From NCBI GenBank assembly GCA_032871835.1, contig CM065296.1:50993288-51057287 (forward strand): a stretch of 64,000 nt of DNA, read 5' to 3'. The translations under genes and the position numbers were made by a program. The DNA is from Dipteronia dyeriana. Taxonomy: Eukaryota; Streptophyta; Magnoliopsida; Sapindales; Sapindaceae. Positions 1-9,900 of the stretch are shown piece after piece. The notes under the pieces are model-generated. The model saw only the letters and a program-made list of their open reading frames with translations, had not been told where the DNA came from and did no database searches. How positions within the stretch are numbered: position 1 is the stretch's first letter; each line of letters begins with the position of its first letter.

Positions 1-736
1 TTTCACGAGAAGAAGGCGACAACAAATTCATCTGGCTCTACATATGCCACATGCACATCAAAATCCTATAGTTATTTAGGGCAAGCTGGGCCAGAGCAAT
101 CCCCGCCTCGGTAAGAAATCAGGCGATGAAAGGTTGAAGGGGAATAGTCACCCCGCAGCTAAGCATGGATCCATAAATTATAACCATGCCCAGAGGAGAG
201 TTCCTATCACCAGCAGACATTATCGAAATAGAATCATCTAGATCAAATCGAGCACGAAATTTTTCGATCTCAGTAGCCCCGACCACGTTCGGTTCAACAT
301 CATAAGAACTCGGACGATCAAGAGAGAAGAGGATCCGAGAGGCACAATGTTCTTCTTCAACGTCGGTCTCATTAACCACCTGCCTCCCAATCTGAGTGCC
401 GCCTGGAATATGTCTACGAACCGTGTGACCATTTTGATGCTTTCCCATCCTAGATCATAGAGGTATCCTGTGACGATCAGAAATGAAAGACTCAGAACTG
501 GAGGAAGATTCAAAGTTAGGGCTAGAGGGAACACCAGGGTAAAGCCTAGATACATCAACATTCAAAAAATAAGGCTGGTCAGAGGGTGATTCCCCCAATA
601 ATTTTTGCATACATGAGACTAAATACGTATCTCCACACTCAAGGGTGTCTAAAGTAATAACGAAAAGATGATGTATTGCAATAGGATCCATGGAAACTGA
701 CCTTAAAAGATGTAATGAACTGGAAAAAAGCTTCAA
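1..736 (-). pseudogene. Antisense accessory ORF (aORF) of the Tat-like element, broken
   Basis: One minus-strand frame runs from 736 to the window edge, with in-frame stops at about 457-455, 121-119 and near 30. It encodes a start MDPIAIHHLFVITL (about 690), a Ser-rich stretch (SSSSSESF), and then GMVIIYGSMLSCGVTIPLQP, which resembles the 'putative plant transposon protein / gypsy-type transposase' domain annotated in many plant genomes. Despite that name, such proteins are typical of the extra antisense ORF of Tat-lineage retrotransposons; their function is not established. It lies antisense just upstream of the 3' LTR. The family assignment is pattern recognition, not a database hit. Confidence 0.6.
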
Positions 737-1257
737 TAAAGAGCAAAGATGAATCTGTATTCAAATAAACAGAAAGGTAGAAACAAGCTTGGATTGTTTC
801 TTTTCATAAGGGAAGCAATAAAATAGCCCTCGTCAATTTAAATAAGCCACTTAATGAAAAAAGCACGAAACCCCTAGGGTTTGAAAAGGCGAGAAGATAA
901 AAAAAAAAGGAACACGTTCGATGACATAAGCAACGTATCAGATAACCAGGAGGTCGTATCTCAAAAATGCCAACAGAGATACCAAATGATAAAAGGACAA
1001 GTGTCATTAGAAAAATAGATCAGGCCGTCAGAATTTCAAAACGTCACAATTATCGAGATTTCACATGAAGAGACAAATTGCACATACATGGTTGCCATTA
1101 AGACACGTCACAAATGCTGCGAATTGATTAAGAATTATTATTCCTGCATTAATGAGGCATTAATGAAGGAAATGACGAGAAAACATTCGGAGGTACAGTG
1201 ATTAAAATACTTTCACCAAAATGAATTATATTCGGTAAAAGTATTTTAAGGTGGTAT
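737..1257. other. 3' UTR of the Tat-like element
   Basis: This non-coding stretch lies between the antisense ORF and the 3' LTR. I see no protein-like frame in it. The sequence directly before the LTR (aaggtggtat) is a weak purine-rich candidate for the polypurine tract. The region contains att-rich short inverted segments near 1140-1165 (gcattaatgaggcattaatgaagg) but no clear tandem array, unlike the related element at 13331-13590. Confidence 0.4.
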
Positions 1258-2139
1258 TGTTATATGTATATTTTATTAAATGTATACGTCACTGACAGAT
1301 AAGATAGTCTCCCAAGAAGATTGCTAGATACTCATCCAGGCTGGCATCTGGAAAACACTATCTGTAGTATCGCCCAGACACGAGAACTCGAGTAAGGCGG
1401 AACACAAATACTCGGCACATTCAGCTTTACTCGTGACACCATGTGAAGCCCGAGTAAAGAAGTTATCGAGAAATATGTGATCCACATAAGTAAATGATCC
1501 CAATAAAGGAATCTAGAATCACACTCCAATACCGAAACATCCTTATTTAATTCCTCCATACTAGAAAAGGAAAGAACTTAAAAGTTTATAGAAGGATAAA
1601 ACACCAAACAGGAAACGGGGTCCAAATCAAGCAATAACTACTCTTCTAGAAGATTGCACGCCGATTAGAAAATAAGTCCTAAACGGACTGTGCAACTAGA
1701 TTCCCACGAAGATTCAGACTCGATCCACAAGATCTCTAAAATAGGAAAGAAGACAAAAATGACTGCAACAAGCAACCAGTTATAATTAAACACTAGCACA
1801 TTTCCTTACTTGTATAACAAGGATTATGGTTCTATGCACGTATAAATAGACCCATAATCTCGCTGTAATAGGCAAGAACACACAGAATAGAGAGCAGAAA
1901 GAAATCCCTGTAAAAGAGAGGCAAGAGAGATCGAGAGGGGTAATTTATTATTTAATAGTGGATTTGGCTTGGTTGTCCATACAACCACCCGTGGATGTTT
2001 CTCTGGTCACCGGAGTTTTACCACGTATACTCGTGTCGTAATCATATCAATTGCATTCTCTTTCTTTTTCTCTTTTGACAGGTCAAAATCAAAACAAACG
2101 TTGTTGACTTTCTTGACTATCAAGAAATCGATGTCTACA
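1258..2139 (+). mobile_element. 3' LTR of the Tat-like element (882 bp)
   Basis: It starts TGTTATATGTAT and ends GATGTCTACA, that is TG...CA, like the solo LTR at 3158-4035. It holds a TATA box (tataaataga, 1841-1850) followed by the family-typical 'cccataatct'. Internal blocks such as 'agtggatttggcttggttg' and 'gttttaccacgta' recur in all other LTRs of this family. The flanks (ggtat before, tcttc after) do not match each other, as expected for the 3' LTR of an element whose 5' LTR is elsewhere. Confidence 0.85.
1841..1850 (+). promoter_or_regulatory. LTR TATA box
   Basis: The motif tataaataga lies about 300 bp before the LTR end and is followed by cccataatct. The same motif and context recur at 21648-21657 and about 27569-27576, and with small changes at 3740-3748, in the other LTRs of this family. 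This position fits the U3/R promoter of an LTR retrotransposon. Activity is not shown. Confidence 0.5.
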
Positions 2140-3157
2140 TCTTCTATATGTTATCCCGGCACCGAGGTACCTCTAGCTTAAAACGAGGCACTTCTTTCAA
2201 CCTGGTACTCGAGTACCTCGATACTACCACTTGGGAGACTTCAGCATCAGCAGAAAGTGCCAGGTACCTGAATGAGCAGGTACCATGATACTTCTTACCC
2301 CGTACTTTGGCACGAAGAGGCTATCTCGTCTCCTTTTCCAGGTATGTGTCATACCAATCAAGTAAGAAGGAAGTTAGCGGGAAAGCTCCAGAATGATTGG
2401 TCAAGCCCCACGCTATTAGACTGGTACTCCGAAGTACCTCGCCATTGGTACGTAAAATCATGATTCTTCTCCAAGCTGTAAAGTTGACTTCTTCATCATT
2501 AAAGTGCCATAATCTAACCAGATAGGTCAACGGATTCGCCATTTGTTCGAATTTAAACCTAAATATAAACCTGACGTAATCAATGAGAGTAACTCCCATG
2601 TAATTTGATTCCACCATCAATGTCAATCATTTCCGGTAACATGGCCAATCGATTTATCTAAATTACAGGGATTTGATTGATGATGAAGATGGATTAAAAG
2701 GGGACGTCAAGATCTAGACGGGATATCAAAAATTAGAGAGAAAAAAAGTAGAGTTTCTTCGCTATTTTTCTCAGAGGATTTAGTCACTCATCGACATGTA
2801 CGAGTTCGTCATCTCCAATCTTTGTAAACAAGAAAGTTTGAGTGATTTCTAAAGATCATTGTATAAGTTCTTCACTAAAACGATTTTCTCAGCCTGTGTT
2901 TTCTCCATATTCATCTTGTTTACGAGCCATCTATATATCCATCTCTCTGTGACCGTTTTGTCACTTAGATACGAAGTATCTACCCAGACTGCAACCTAAT
3001 GGGTAGCGGTCTTGCGGGTGTTGATTAAAATTCCTCACCTTGACGAATTCTCAGGCAACACCTACGTACATAAAAATTAACAAGTACATGTATAAAAGTT
3101 AAGAAGGTTACGAGGTAGGAGAACAAATCCTGAAAAAATTAACATAGTGAATACTAT
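2140..3157. other. Unassigned sequence between two related LTRs
   Basis: About 1 kb between the LTR at 1258-2139 and the solo LTR at 3158. The left part (2155-2460) is unusually rich in GGTACC/GGTACT words such as ggtactcgagtacctcg, and carries short reading frames with no recognisable domain. The right part (2640-3150) has a polypyrimidine stretch near 2745-2775. I cannot assign it to an element. The solo LTR's target duplication shows that sequence left of 3158 was joined to the pogo-like remnant at 4036 before the insertion, so the right part may belong to that DNA transposon. Confidence 0.3.
3153..3157. repeat. Target-site duplication ACTAT, left copy
   Basis: Matches ACTAT at 4036-4040 on the other side of the solo LTR exactly; 5 bp is the normal duplication length for Ty3/gypsy integrases. 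Confidence 0.85.
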
Positions 3158-4035
3158 TGTTGTATGTGAATTTTACCAAGCATACACGCCATTGACAGGA
3201 AGGAGAAAATAGCAAGGTGGATGCCCAAATGAGCACTCAGGAAATATCCTATGAGGCATCATTAAAGAGAAGAAAAGCCTGAGTACGCATATGTAGAATG
3301 AAACCTACTCAGGATTAGTTAACAACACTCGGGACTGGTTAAACAACGCTTCCACTCGGGTTTAAACGGCGCTACTCGGGACCATCAGGTATTATTCTTA
3401 CTCGGTAATAAATACAACTCGAGTAAGAACTTGGTGCTTATTTCACACGGATTAAGTCATTAAATACGTGAAAATATCCATCAGGAAGGAATCCAAAATA
3501 ATGGAACTTTAAGTTAGAAGAGTCCCCCAATCAGGAGATAATTTGATTTCTTTACGAAGACTACATTCTTATAAGGAAACAAGTCCAAATTGAACTACAC
3601 TACTAGAATCCCACTCGATTTCCGTAAAAGACTCTGAAACAGGAAAGAAGACAAATCAACCTCAAGCAAGTAACCAAATCACAATTAAATACAAATATCT
3701 TGTATTACTTGTACGAAGCAGATTAGGGTTCTATAAGCATATAAATATACCCATAATCTGGCTCCAAAGGATATAGGCAATATAGCATACAGCAATCATA
3801 GCAAATACAGAGAGAAAAAAGAGAGATCGAAAGCTTGTAAATATCATATTTTTATAGTGGATTTTGGCTTGGTTGATCCTTCAACCACCCATGGACGTTT
3901 CTTCGATCATCAGAGTTTTACCACGTAAAACCTTTTATCTTCGTTACTCTTTCTGAATCTCTTTCTCTTTGAATTAATAGCCAAAATCCAATCCTTGTTG
4001 GCTTTTCTGACGTAATCCAGAAATCGACGTCAACA
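3158..4035 (+). mobile_element. Solo LTR of the Tat-like family (878 bp)
   Basis: It starts TGTTGTATGTGAA and ends GACGTCAACA, and is flanked on both sides by the same 5 bp, ACTAT (3153-3157 and 4036-4040). This is a complete retrotransposon target-site duplication. An LTR with its own duplication and no internal region arises by recombination between the two LTRs of one element. It has a TATA-like atataaatata at about 3739-3749. It splits the upstream part of the pogo-like transposase remnant. Confidence 0.92.
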
Positions 4036-4553
4036 ACTATGAAATTTTTTAATGCGGCTTAAAACATTGATGTGAAGAAAACAACCATTGCAAATTATTT
4101 TCAACATTGCAAGATCCGTTCAGATGAGGATATAGCTTCTGAAACACAAGTTGGTGAAGATGAAGACATCGATAGATTACCTGAAGACATTTCTTGTCTA
4201 CAATATAGAAATGTTATGGATGTTGATCACCTTTTGAATTATCTTAGTGAAAATGATATAGTGATAGAATTGCCTACTGATGAAGAAATTATTCAAGGGG
4301 TAATGAATACACCTACTGATGATCATGATCCAGATGACAATAGTGTTTTACCAAGTGTTTCACCAAGTGTTTCTTCAAAAAAGGTCTTTCAAGCAGTAGT
4401 AACTTTAAATAACTTTTTGCTACAAAATGAAAAAAATATACCAAATATGGCGTATGATTTGCAAAAATTAAGAATCAGATTGAGTTCGGTTTTAGTACAA
4501 AGAAAAGACAAATGACTTTAGATACATATTTTAAGAAAGATTTGAATTGAGAA
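4036..4553 (+). pseudogene. pogo/Tigger-like (CENP-B-like) transposase, C-terminal remnant
   Basis: The open frame from 4072 to 4515 encodes KKTTIANYFQHCKIRSDE, then VDHLLNYLSENDI, ELPTDEEIIQGVM, DDNSVLPSVSPSVS and a Leu/Lys-rich tail. This order is typical of the C-terminal tail of plant pogo-like/Tigger transposases (DDE superfamily endonuclease, CENP-B homologues). The frame continues upstream past a stop (about 4058). It shifts near 4510: the expected last residues MTLDTYFKKDLN are read in another frame up to 4553. The DDE catalytic core and DNA-binding domain are absent; the solo LTR at 3158-4035 sits directly upstream. Family call is from remembered sequence pattern. Confidence 0.7.
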
Positions 4554-4821
4554 AATAAAAGTGGTTAACGTTTTTTTTAAGTGTTATGTTAAAAGTTTAG
4601 TAATATGTATTATGAATTTTTATGTGTTATATTTTTTACATATTTAATCTATTATTAATTTATATATTCGTTGGGACCTAGGGGGTTTAAAACAAATATT
4701 ATCTTATACATTTTACGAGGTTAGTAATTTTGTACATAAACCTGAGTCGAGATCATAAGATTTTATTATTTAGACACGTTTATTAATTTATCAAACATTC
4801 ATTTTTCGAGATTTTACTGTA
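4554..4821 (+). mobile_element. 3' non-coding end and right TIR of the pogo-like element
   Basis: AT-rich sequence after the transposase remnant ends with ...cgagattttactg at 4819, followed by TA (4820-4821). Read on the minus strand this is TA-CAGTAAAATCTCGAAAA, very like the terminal repeat CAGTAAAAYCTC of plant pogo-like/Emigrant (Lemi1) elements, which insert at TA. The distance from the transposase stop (about 270 bp) suits a transposon end. No matching left end was found in the window. Confidence 0.55.
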
Positions 4822-4970
4822 CATACCCTTTTGATACGAAAACCCCATTAAAAGTGTTTAAATGATTATATTTTGTAAGCATCCCCATATATTAATATGT
4901 CATTTCTGTAATTTTGAAAAAATATTATAAATAAAAAATAAAATAAATTTAATTTAATTTTAAATTTAGT

Positions 4971-4991
4971 TATATATATATATATATATAT
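4971..4991. repeat. (TA)n microsatellite
   Basis: Uninterrupted TA dinucleotide run between AT-rich sequence and a unique stretch starting tgagcggagatagc. Confidence 0.9.
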
Positions 4992-5351
4992 GAGCGGAGA
5001 TAGCTTCACCTCCCTCCTAGATATGGGAAGAGACGGTGGTTGAAAATAATTATTGTTAAATCTTCATAACTATAAAATCTAAGTCAAAATTTGAAATGGG
5101 TTAGGTAGGTTAGTTTGGGAACAAAGAATCTATCGCTGTCTCCTATTGGCGAGCATTGGATTTAATAGTTGAAGAAAATGTAAGACTTTTTTATTAGTAG
5201 CCTGTTTTTGTGTGAATCCTGCACTAAAAGTTTTTTAATAATAAATTTAAATTACCTATGATGCCCTAACAAAAAGTCTAGGCTTTTGGTTTCTAGAAAA
5301 GTCTAAAAGTAACGGAAAGAATTAAAAAAAAAGATTTTGGAAAAGAAATTT

Positions 5352-5353
<2 letters not shown>

Positions 5354-5385
<32 letters not shown>
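5354..5385. repeat. (AT)n microsatellite
   Basis: Uninterrupted AT run, followed by two further tatatatag units. Confidence 0.9.
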
Positions 5386-5389
<4 letters not shown>

Positions 5390-5872
5390 TATATATAGTT
5401 ATATATACAAAGCAATTATCAACCGAAAGATCCCTTACTTTAATTTCGGTATGGATCTTGAAGAAATCTCATCGCTTTTTATAAATATTGATTTGATTTT
5501 TTTATATGGATGATAAGTTTAATGAAATCTATATATAAATAAAATTTAAAAAATTTTCAAGCACTAAAACTATATAGCATAAGTTTTTTAAATTCGAAGA
5601 TACTGGAAAAATGTGAGAAATATAGAAATTTAAAAAATAAAACATAAAATAATTCTAATACTTGAAAAATTCTTCAAATTTTATTCATGGTTAATTTAAA
5701 TAAACTTGACATCCAAACAAAAATCACTTGATAATATATATACACACACACGAGGGTCGAGGGATGGTTGTGGTGTGATCAGTTATCTACTGTATATTCT
5801 AAGGTTCCTTTTTAATTAGTTCATGCGATCTTAAAAACAATTCAAGATTTTTAAAGTTATAAAACTAATCAA

Positions 5873-5990
5873 AGTAAAACACCTATAAATTAATTTCCTT
5901 TAAATTAATAAACCCTCTAAATTAATAAAAAACCCGGCCCCAACTCAAACCAGTGTAAAAAATTAATAAACCTCTTTACTGTAACAATTA
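5873..5990. mobile_element. Possible Emigrant/pogo-type MITE fragment
   Basis: The sequence agtaaaacacctataaatta at 5873 resembles the Emigrant/Lemi1 terminal repeat, and is followed by repeated taaattaata words and cccggccccaactc, which recall subterminal sequence of that group. A second cagtgtaaaa...tttactgta pair lies at about 5951-5983. No clean second terminal repeat with a TA duplication could be fixed, so ends are uncertain. Confidence 0.25.
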
Positions 5991-6067
5991 ATAATTAATA
6001 AAAGTTAATGTGATTTCAGTCAAGTCCTTATTAAAATTAAAATAAATGATCCATTATTTGATAATTT

Positions 6068-6068
<1 letters not shown>

Positions 6069-6102
<34 letters not shown>
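6069..6102. repeat. Compound (AT)n(GT)n microsatellite
   Basis: An AT run (6069-6090) passes directly into a GT run (6091-6102). Confidence 0.9.
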
Positions 6103-6895
6103 TTATATATATAAATTATAAGTTGGTAAACATTGATATAAGTTCAGCAATACGTTGAATATAGACCATTAGATTTACATACTTTGACTCAAAGTGTACT
6201 TATCAAAACTTCTCCATAATCAGTGGTCCACAAGCAACACATTGATAGGAAAACCACTATATATATAATTATCAAGTCAGTGCGTACTGATGTAATTATA
6301 TAAGGACATTGAATGTGAACTACTCATTTTACATATTTTGTCTTGACATGTATACACTTGTCAAAGCTCTTATATAAATAAATGACTCACATTCAGAGCT
6401 CGTTTAGAATAACTTTTACTTTTGGCTTTTGATTGTAGAAGAAAAGAAATAAAAGTCTAAACTTTTCAATTATCATTTGGATGGTCTATTTCAAAAGAGC
6501 TTTTGTATCTATAAGAGCTTTTGGAACTGTTTGGTTGTAACATTTTAAAATCTCTTCTATTTGTGATATGACTTTTTACCATTCAAAAAGAGTTTTTGAG
6601 CCAATTTAGTTGTAATAATTTTTATTTTATTTTCGAAAACTAATTGTAATAATTTTAAATCTTTCTAATTATTATATGACATTTATACCTTAATTGGAAT
6701 CAATAATATATGTGCATTTTTTTTAATAAATGATATGATGAATATAAGATAACATTCTTTCAATTATATTTTCTTAAAAAAATTATACTAAAATAAGTAA
6801 GTAATAAAAACATACATAAGAGCATTCATATTGTATGTAGAAACAATTATTATTTTTAATTGAATAATAGTTATTCAGGTACAGAAGACTACTGA

Positions 6896-6963
6896 GTACA
6901 TAAATGTTGAAACTACTTCTCCAAATTTTGTACATAAATGTTGAAACTACTTCTCCAAATTTT
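6896..6963. repeat. Perfect 34-bp tandem duplication
   Basis: Two adjacent identical copies (6896-6929 and 6930-6963), each starting gtacataaatgttgaa and ending ccaaatttt. Absence of any mismatch points to a recent local duplication. Confidence 0.9.
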
Positions 6964-8577
6964 GACCAATGCTACATTTCAGGGTAAGTTGTACACAGTT
7001 TGTTCTAAGTCATTGAACAAAGAGACAATAAAGCAGCTGACTTAAAGACTTGAAGCAGCAAGCATGGTTCAAGCATGAAAGTCCCATACATTTGCAGCCG
7101 TTTCAATAAGTCCCTTTTCGCCAGCAGCAGCAGTAGTTGCAATTAGTTTTAAAATTACTAATACAATACAAACACACAGAAAATTGGACTTGAAACAGTA
7201 TAATACAATACAAACATGTCAAAGCTCAGATATAAATTTAGTTTTAAAATTACTTCTCTCTCTATATGACAAACTAATCAATTGTCGGTTTAAGAGACTT
7301 ACATCTTGTTCTGTGTCACATAGGCAGCAAATGACCATATAGTAAAAAGAAAAGCAAAACCACAATTACAAAACAAAAATAGAAACTTATATGGTTAAGC
7401 ATATCAAGATCAGTTGGTCATTAATTACCATTCTTTTGAGTCAAATGTTCATTCTTCTCATAGTGATTAACAAAGTGTGAGGTGAATATGAAACACAGAG
7501 ATAGTTGTAGTTGTAGCTCGTATAGAGTTTTAATAGCTAAGGAAATCAAGGGAAATCAGAACTTGCTCTCTGACTGTCTGTATAATCTAAAAGGAACTTA
7601 ACATCTGCAATAATTCTGTAACAATTTAGCTTCTTTCATGAATTCCAAAGTCATAAAGCAACAAACATGGTCTACAAGAGTTTTAACCAGCAGAACTCTC
7701 AACCAAAACCTTAAATCTATAAATTTGCATAGCAATACGACCAACATTGTTATATTTGAACCGGAGTCAATAAGGGTGGCACACAGCCTCAGCTTCCACA
7801 GTTTCTAATAGATCCAAATCCAATCATAAGTAATTCGAGTCAATGCCTCAAACAAACACTAATGGGCCACTCAAGCACATAAACTGTGCAAACTGTATCA
7901 ATCTTTCCCTCTCGATCGTGTTAACCAATTTGTCCATAATTCTAGAATATTTGCAACTGTGTTCCATTATATATCCGCTCGTAATTCTCTTGAGTCTCAG
8001 ATCTCATCTCCAAAAAACATATAGCTAATAATAGGAATCAGGAGAGTTTCTTGCTCAACATAGACTAGCTCAATGCAATACTACCCGTCCTAGCATAACT
8101 AAAAGTTGAAATTATTCTAAAACAGCAGGACTGAGATGTTTATACAGAAATCAATATGATTTTAAATTATTTACTGAAATAAAGCTATTTCCTGATCCAA
8201 TAATCATAAGTCTACATATGTAAAACCTTGCTTTGCATTTCCAAAGATGATAGCCAAATAATTTCTTTTGCTACATATGAAAATAACTTCTTTTGCAGAC
8301 AATTTTTTTACAGAAATACAATAGCCCAAACAAAAAAGCTGTCTCTGAACTTGGAAAATAAAAATCAACCCACAAAGTGAAAAAAGAAAAGGCAAAATTA
8401 AATCAATCATACGGATATAACCATACATCTAAAGCTCCAAATACATCAAAATGAAAACCCATCACGTAATTCCGATCATCTCCAACCACCACCAAAACAA
8501 CAACATCTCTCTACCCTAAAATTATCACCTTCATAAATTAAAACGAAAAGACATAATAACAATAATAATATAATAAC

Positions 8578-8770
8578 CTTAGAATTTGAAGATCTTCAAG
8601 GGTTCTAGGGAGCACGAGGAAGCTGTAATCGGACGCAGGCATTGTCAGGTAACCACGAAACCCAAAACCACCGTAGACGTCATCGTCACATCCCAGACGC
8701 TTAATGGGAAATTATTCTTTTTGTTGTCATTCATTTTCACATCCCCATGACCCTCTGCTCCCTTCCCCAT
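8578..8770 (-). pseudogene. TMEM41/SNARE-associated Golgi (VTT-domain) protein, exon 1 fragment with a frameshift
   Basis: On the minus strand an ATG at 8770 opens MGKGAEGHGDVKMNDNK, then FPLSVWDVTMTSTVVLGF; the frame stops at about 8647. The next frame then gives YLTMPASDYSFLVLPRTLED followed by LQILR, ending at AAG|gttatt, a usable splice donor (exon end 8578). In plant TMEM41-like proteins these two blocks lie in one frame around a first membrane segment, so this copy seems to have lost roughly 15-20 bp, breaking the frame. A pyrimidine-rich 5' UTR with 'aaaccctaacc' lies at 8771-8860. No later exons were found to the left. Family members are membrane proteins of the secretory pathway. It may be a gene fragment or a dead gene. 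Confidence 0.6.
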
Positions 8771-9461
8771 TACGCTTAATCGGAAGAAGGTGACCGATGG
8801 TTAGGGTTTGTTCATCTTTCTCTGAGAAAGGGGGAGCAGAAGAAGAACGATGGTGTAAAACATAAAAGTATTCAAGTGACACTTTGGTTTAGTATTTATA
8901 GTTAGAGGGGTAATATCGGTAATATTCAAAATAGGGCTTCGCGTGTTATCAAATAAGCTCTTTTGGAGGAAGCTGGATGATGTTGGCTTTGACAGAAAGA
9001 GCTTTCAAGAATTAAAAGCACTTTTTAGAAATCATTCAAACACTCTCAAATGTTTTTTTGGCTTTAAAAGAGCTTTTAGCCCCTCCAAAAGCCTACCAAT
9101 TCTTCTTTTGACTTCTGTGTTTTTGGGGAAAAAAATTCAGACTGGATGGTCGGACCAGAGTATATATTATTTTTTTGACCCTACCAATTCTTCTTTTGAC
9201 TTCTTTGTTTTTGGGAAAATTTTTACACTAAAGGCAGTTTTAAAAAAAAAAAATAATGATTTGGTCGGTTCGACTCTGTTGTATTAATTTCTTTTTTTTT
9301 TTTAATTATTGCGACTCGGATTTCAAATTCCTTCCTATCTTGTTGATATTGATCGCCTAACTTTTATTAGTGTTGTTTGTTTATCATAGAATAACAATAT
9401 TTTTAAAGTGAGAATAGGGATAAATACTAAATAGCACTCTTTACTTCTTTATTTTTATGAT
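8771..9461. other. Former 5' UTR/upstream sequence and MITE-like debris
   Basis: 8771-8880 looks like the 5' leader of the exon at 8578-8770. The part 8955-9250 has repeated 'aagagctttt' and 'ccctaccaattcttcttttgacttctntgttttt' blocks; the second occurs twice (about 9092-9125 and 9179-9213), a local duplication. No gene is apparent. An open frame at 8943-9287 has no recognisable domain. Confidence 0.35.
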
Positions 9462-9895
9462 TGTTGACGTCTATTTTTTTATGGTCAAGAAAGTCAACAA
9501 TACTGGATTCGATTGTGACCTGTTAAAAGAGAAAAAGAAATAGATGCAGTTGATATTGTTATGACATGAGTATACGTGGTAAAACTTCGGTAACCGGATA
9601 AACATCCACGGGTGATTGTATGGACAACCAAACCAAATCCACTATTGAATGATAAATTACATTCAATCTCTCTTACCTCTCTTTTGTGGTGATTTCAGTT
9701 ATGTGTGTTCTTATTCTTGTTTTACAGTGAGATTATGGGTATATTTATATGTACATATAACCCTAATCCTTGTTACATATAAGGTGCGGTGATAGTGTTT
9801 AATTGGAACTGATTGCTTGTTGTAGTCGTCTTTGTCTTCTTTCCTGTTTCTGAGATCTTGTGGATCGAATCTGAATCTTCGTGGGATTCTAGTTG

Positions 9896-9900
9896 CATAG
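9896..9900. repeat. Target-site duplication CATAG, left copy
   Basis: Identical to 11965-11969; 5 bp, as expected for a Ty1/copia integrase. Confidence 0.88.

Larger units (their letters stand above)
1..2139 (+). mobile_element. Tat-like Ty3/gypsy retrotransposon, 3' end
   Basis: Only the 3' part of this element is in the window. In element order it holds an antisense accessory ORF (about 1-736, read on the minus strand), a non-coding 3' UTR (737-1257) and a 3' LTR (1258-2139). An antisense ORF between integrase and the 3' LTR is known from Tat-lineage elements such as Retand. The LTR matches those at 3158-4035, about 9462-12274 and 21097-21905, and the last of these is followed by Tat-like gag and pol, so the lineage is inferred from that copy. 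The body of the element lies outside the window. Confidence 0.75.
4822..8577. other. AT-rich non-coding region with microsatellites
   Basis: I see no convincing gene here. Notable contents are a (TA)n run at 4971-4991, (AT)n at 5354-5385, (AT)n then (GT)n at 6069-6102, a perfect 34-bp tandem duplication at 6896-6963, and a possible Emigrant-like end at 5873-5910. The block 6398-6640, with repeated 'agagcttttg' words, resembles MITE debris and shares such words with 8955-9125. The sequence from about 6850 to 8577 lies downstream of the exon-1 fragment at 8578-8770 and may be its old first intron, but I could not find further exons. Confidence 0.4.

Noticed and set aside
1258..4035. The LTRs at 1258-2139 and 3158-4035 as the two LTRs of one short non-autonomous element with 2140-3157 inside
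   Set aside because: The right LTR has its own perfect ACTAT duplication on both sides, so it is a separate solo LTR; the left LTR is preceded by an antisense accessory ORF, as a 3' LTR should be.
7060..7150. Minus-strand stretch reading AAAGEKGLIETAANVWDFHA-stop, as a possible last exon of the gene at 8578-8770
   Set aside because: The TMEM41-like family does not end like this as far as I know, and no acceptor site is clear; a chance frame through gct repeats is as likely.
8204..8428. Minus-strand 74-residue frame next to the TMEM41-like exon
   Set aside because: No similarity to the expected next exon, no splice acceptor at a sensible place; probably intron or junk.
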